Source: Mycobacterium interjectum
GTDB lineage: Bacteria > Actinomycetota > Actinomycetes > Mycobacteriales > Mycobacteriaceae
Direction of reading: 5' to 3'
Length of the DNA: 33,458 bases
NCBI RefSeq assembly: GCF_900078675.2
Contig: NZ_LT546237.1
Coordinates: forward strand, 2,715,054-2,748,511
Within the stretch, counting starts at the first letter, position 1; every line of letters begins with the position of its first letter. The notes below the pieces were generated by a model. It was given only the letters and a program-made list of their open reading frames with translations, was not told where the DNA came from and did no database searches. A program made the translations under genes and the position numbers. This document shows positions 33,412 through 33,458 of the stretch, piece after piece.

Positions 33412-33458
33412 AAATCCGACGCTGGACGACCTGCCCCTGCGCGACGACCTGCGCGGCA
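33398..33458 (+). CDS. hisC: hisC (histidinol-phosphate aminotransferase) 5' end, cut by the window end
   Basis: The ATG at 33398 overlaps the hisD stop (ATGA) and opens MTEPTNPTLDDLPLRDDLRG. TLDDLPLRxDLRG is the start of mycobacterial HisC, a PLP-dependent aminotransferase in histidine biosynthesis. Only 20 codons are visible. In Mycobacterium hisD-hisC lies far from rho. Confidence 0.75.
   Translation, partial: MTEPTNPTLDDLPLRDDLRG

Overview
The window looks like chromosomal core DNA of a Mycobacterium. The GC-rich genes on the lower strand follow, in the direction they are transcribed, the order known from M. tuberculosis Rv1297-Rv1312: rho, rpmE, prfA, prmC, a Sua5/YrdC gene, wecA, an atpI-like gene, atpBEFHAGDC and a DUF2550 gene. 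Then come murA, one rRNA operon (16S-23S-5S, no tRNA in the spacers), ogt, ada-alkA, one membrane adenylate cyclase, nucS, a small zinc-ribbon protein gene, methylmalonyl-CoA epimerase, fadA4 and a thioredoxin-like gene. MurA has Asp at the usual Cys position, AtpA has a lysine-rich tail and AtpH is a b-delta fusion, all mycobacterial hallmarks. The 16S gene combines a short helix 18 with other positions that look slow-grower-like, which suggests the M. simiae clade; this is inference.

Layout on the + strand. 1-2010: partial thioredoxin-like gene and fadA4 (both minus). 2055-5237: epimerase (+), zinc-ribbon gene and nucS (minus), adenylate cyclase (+). 5238-7266: an OFA-type MFS transporter, a 41-residue membrane peptide overlapping it by 4 bp, and a 356-bp stretch holding a frameshifted small ORF and candidate ada-alkA promoters. 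7267-9266: the overlapping ada-alkA and ogt alkylation-repair pair. 9267-14850: terminator, 5S, 23S, 16S and a leader with two near-identical promoters (all rRNA on minus). 14851-17240: murA (minus), cobalamin adenosyltransferase (+) and a VOC-fold protein (+). 17241-25650: DUF2550 gene and the ATP synthase operon (minus). 25902-30021: wecA, sua5, prmC, prfA, rpmE (minus), coupling tRNA modification, release-factor methylation, release factor and ribosomal protein. 30228-33411: a FadD1-like acyl-CoA ligase and rho (minus).

Compared with M. tuberculosis as I remember it, the window has one cyclase instead of three, an added OFA transporter with its small partner, a VOC gene where IS1557 sits, and a fadD gene between rho and rpmE.

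The strongest anomaly is at the right edge. The last ~100 bp are not rho: on the + strand they encode the end of HisD and the start of HisC in their usual ATGA overlap. Rho therefore loses its N-terminal part at about position 33360. This is either an assembly chimera at a contig end or a real rearrangement. I found no CRISPR array, phage, transposase or defence system.
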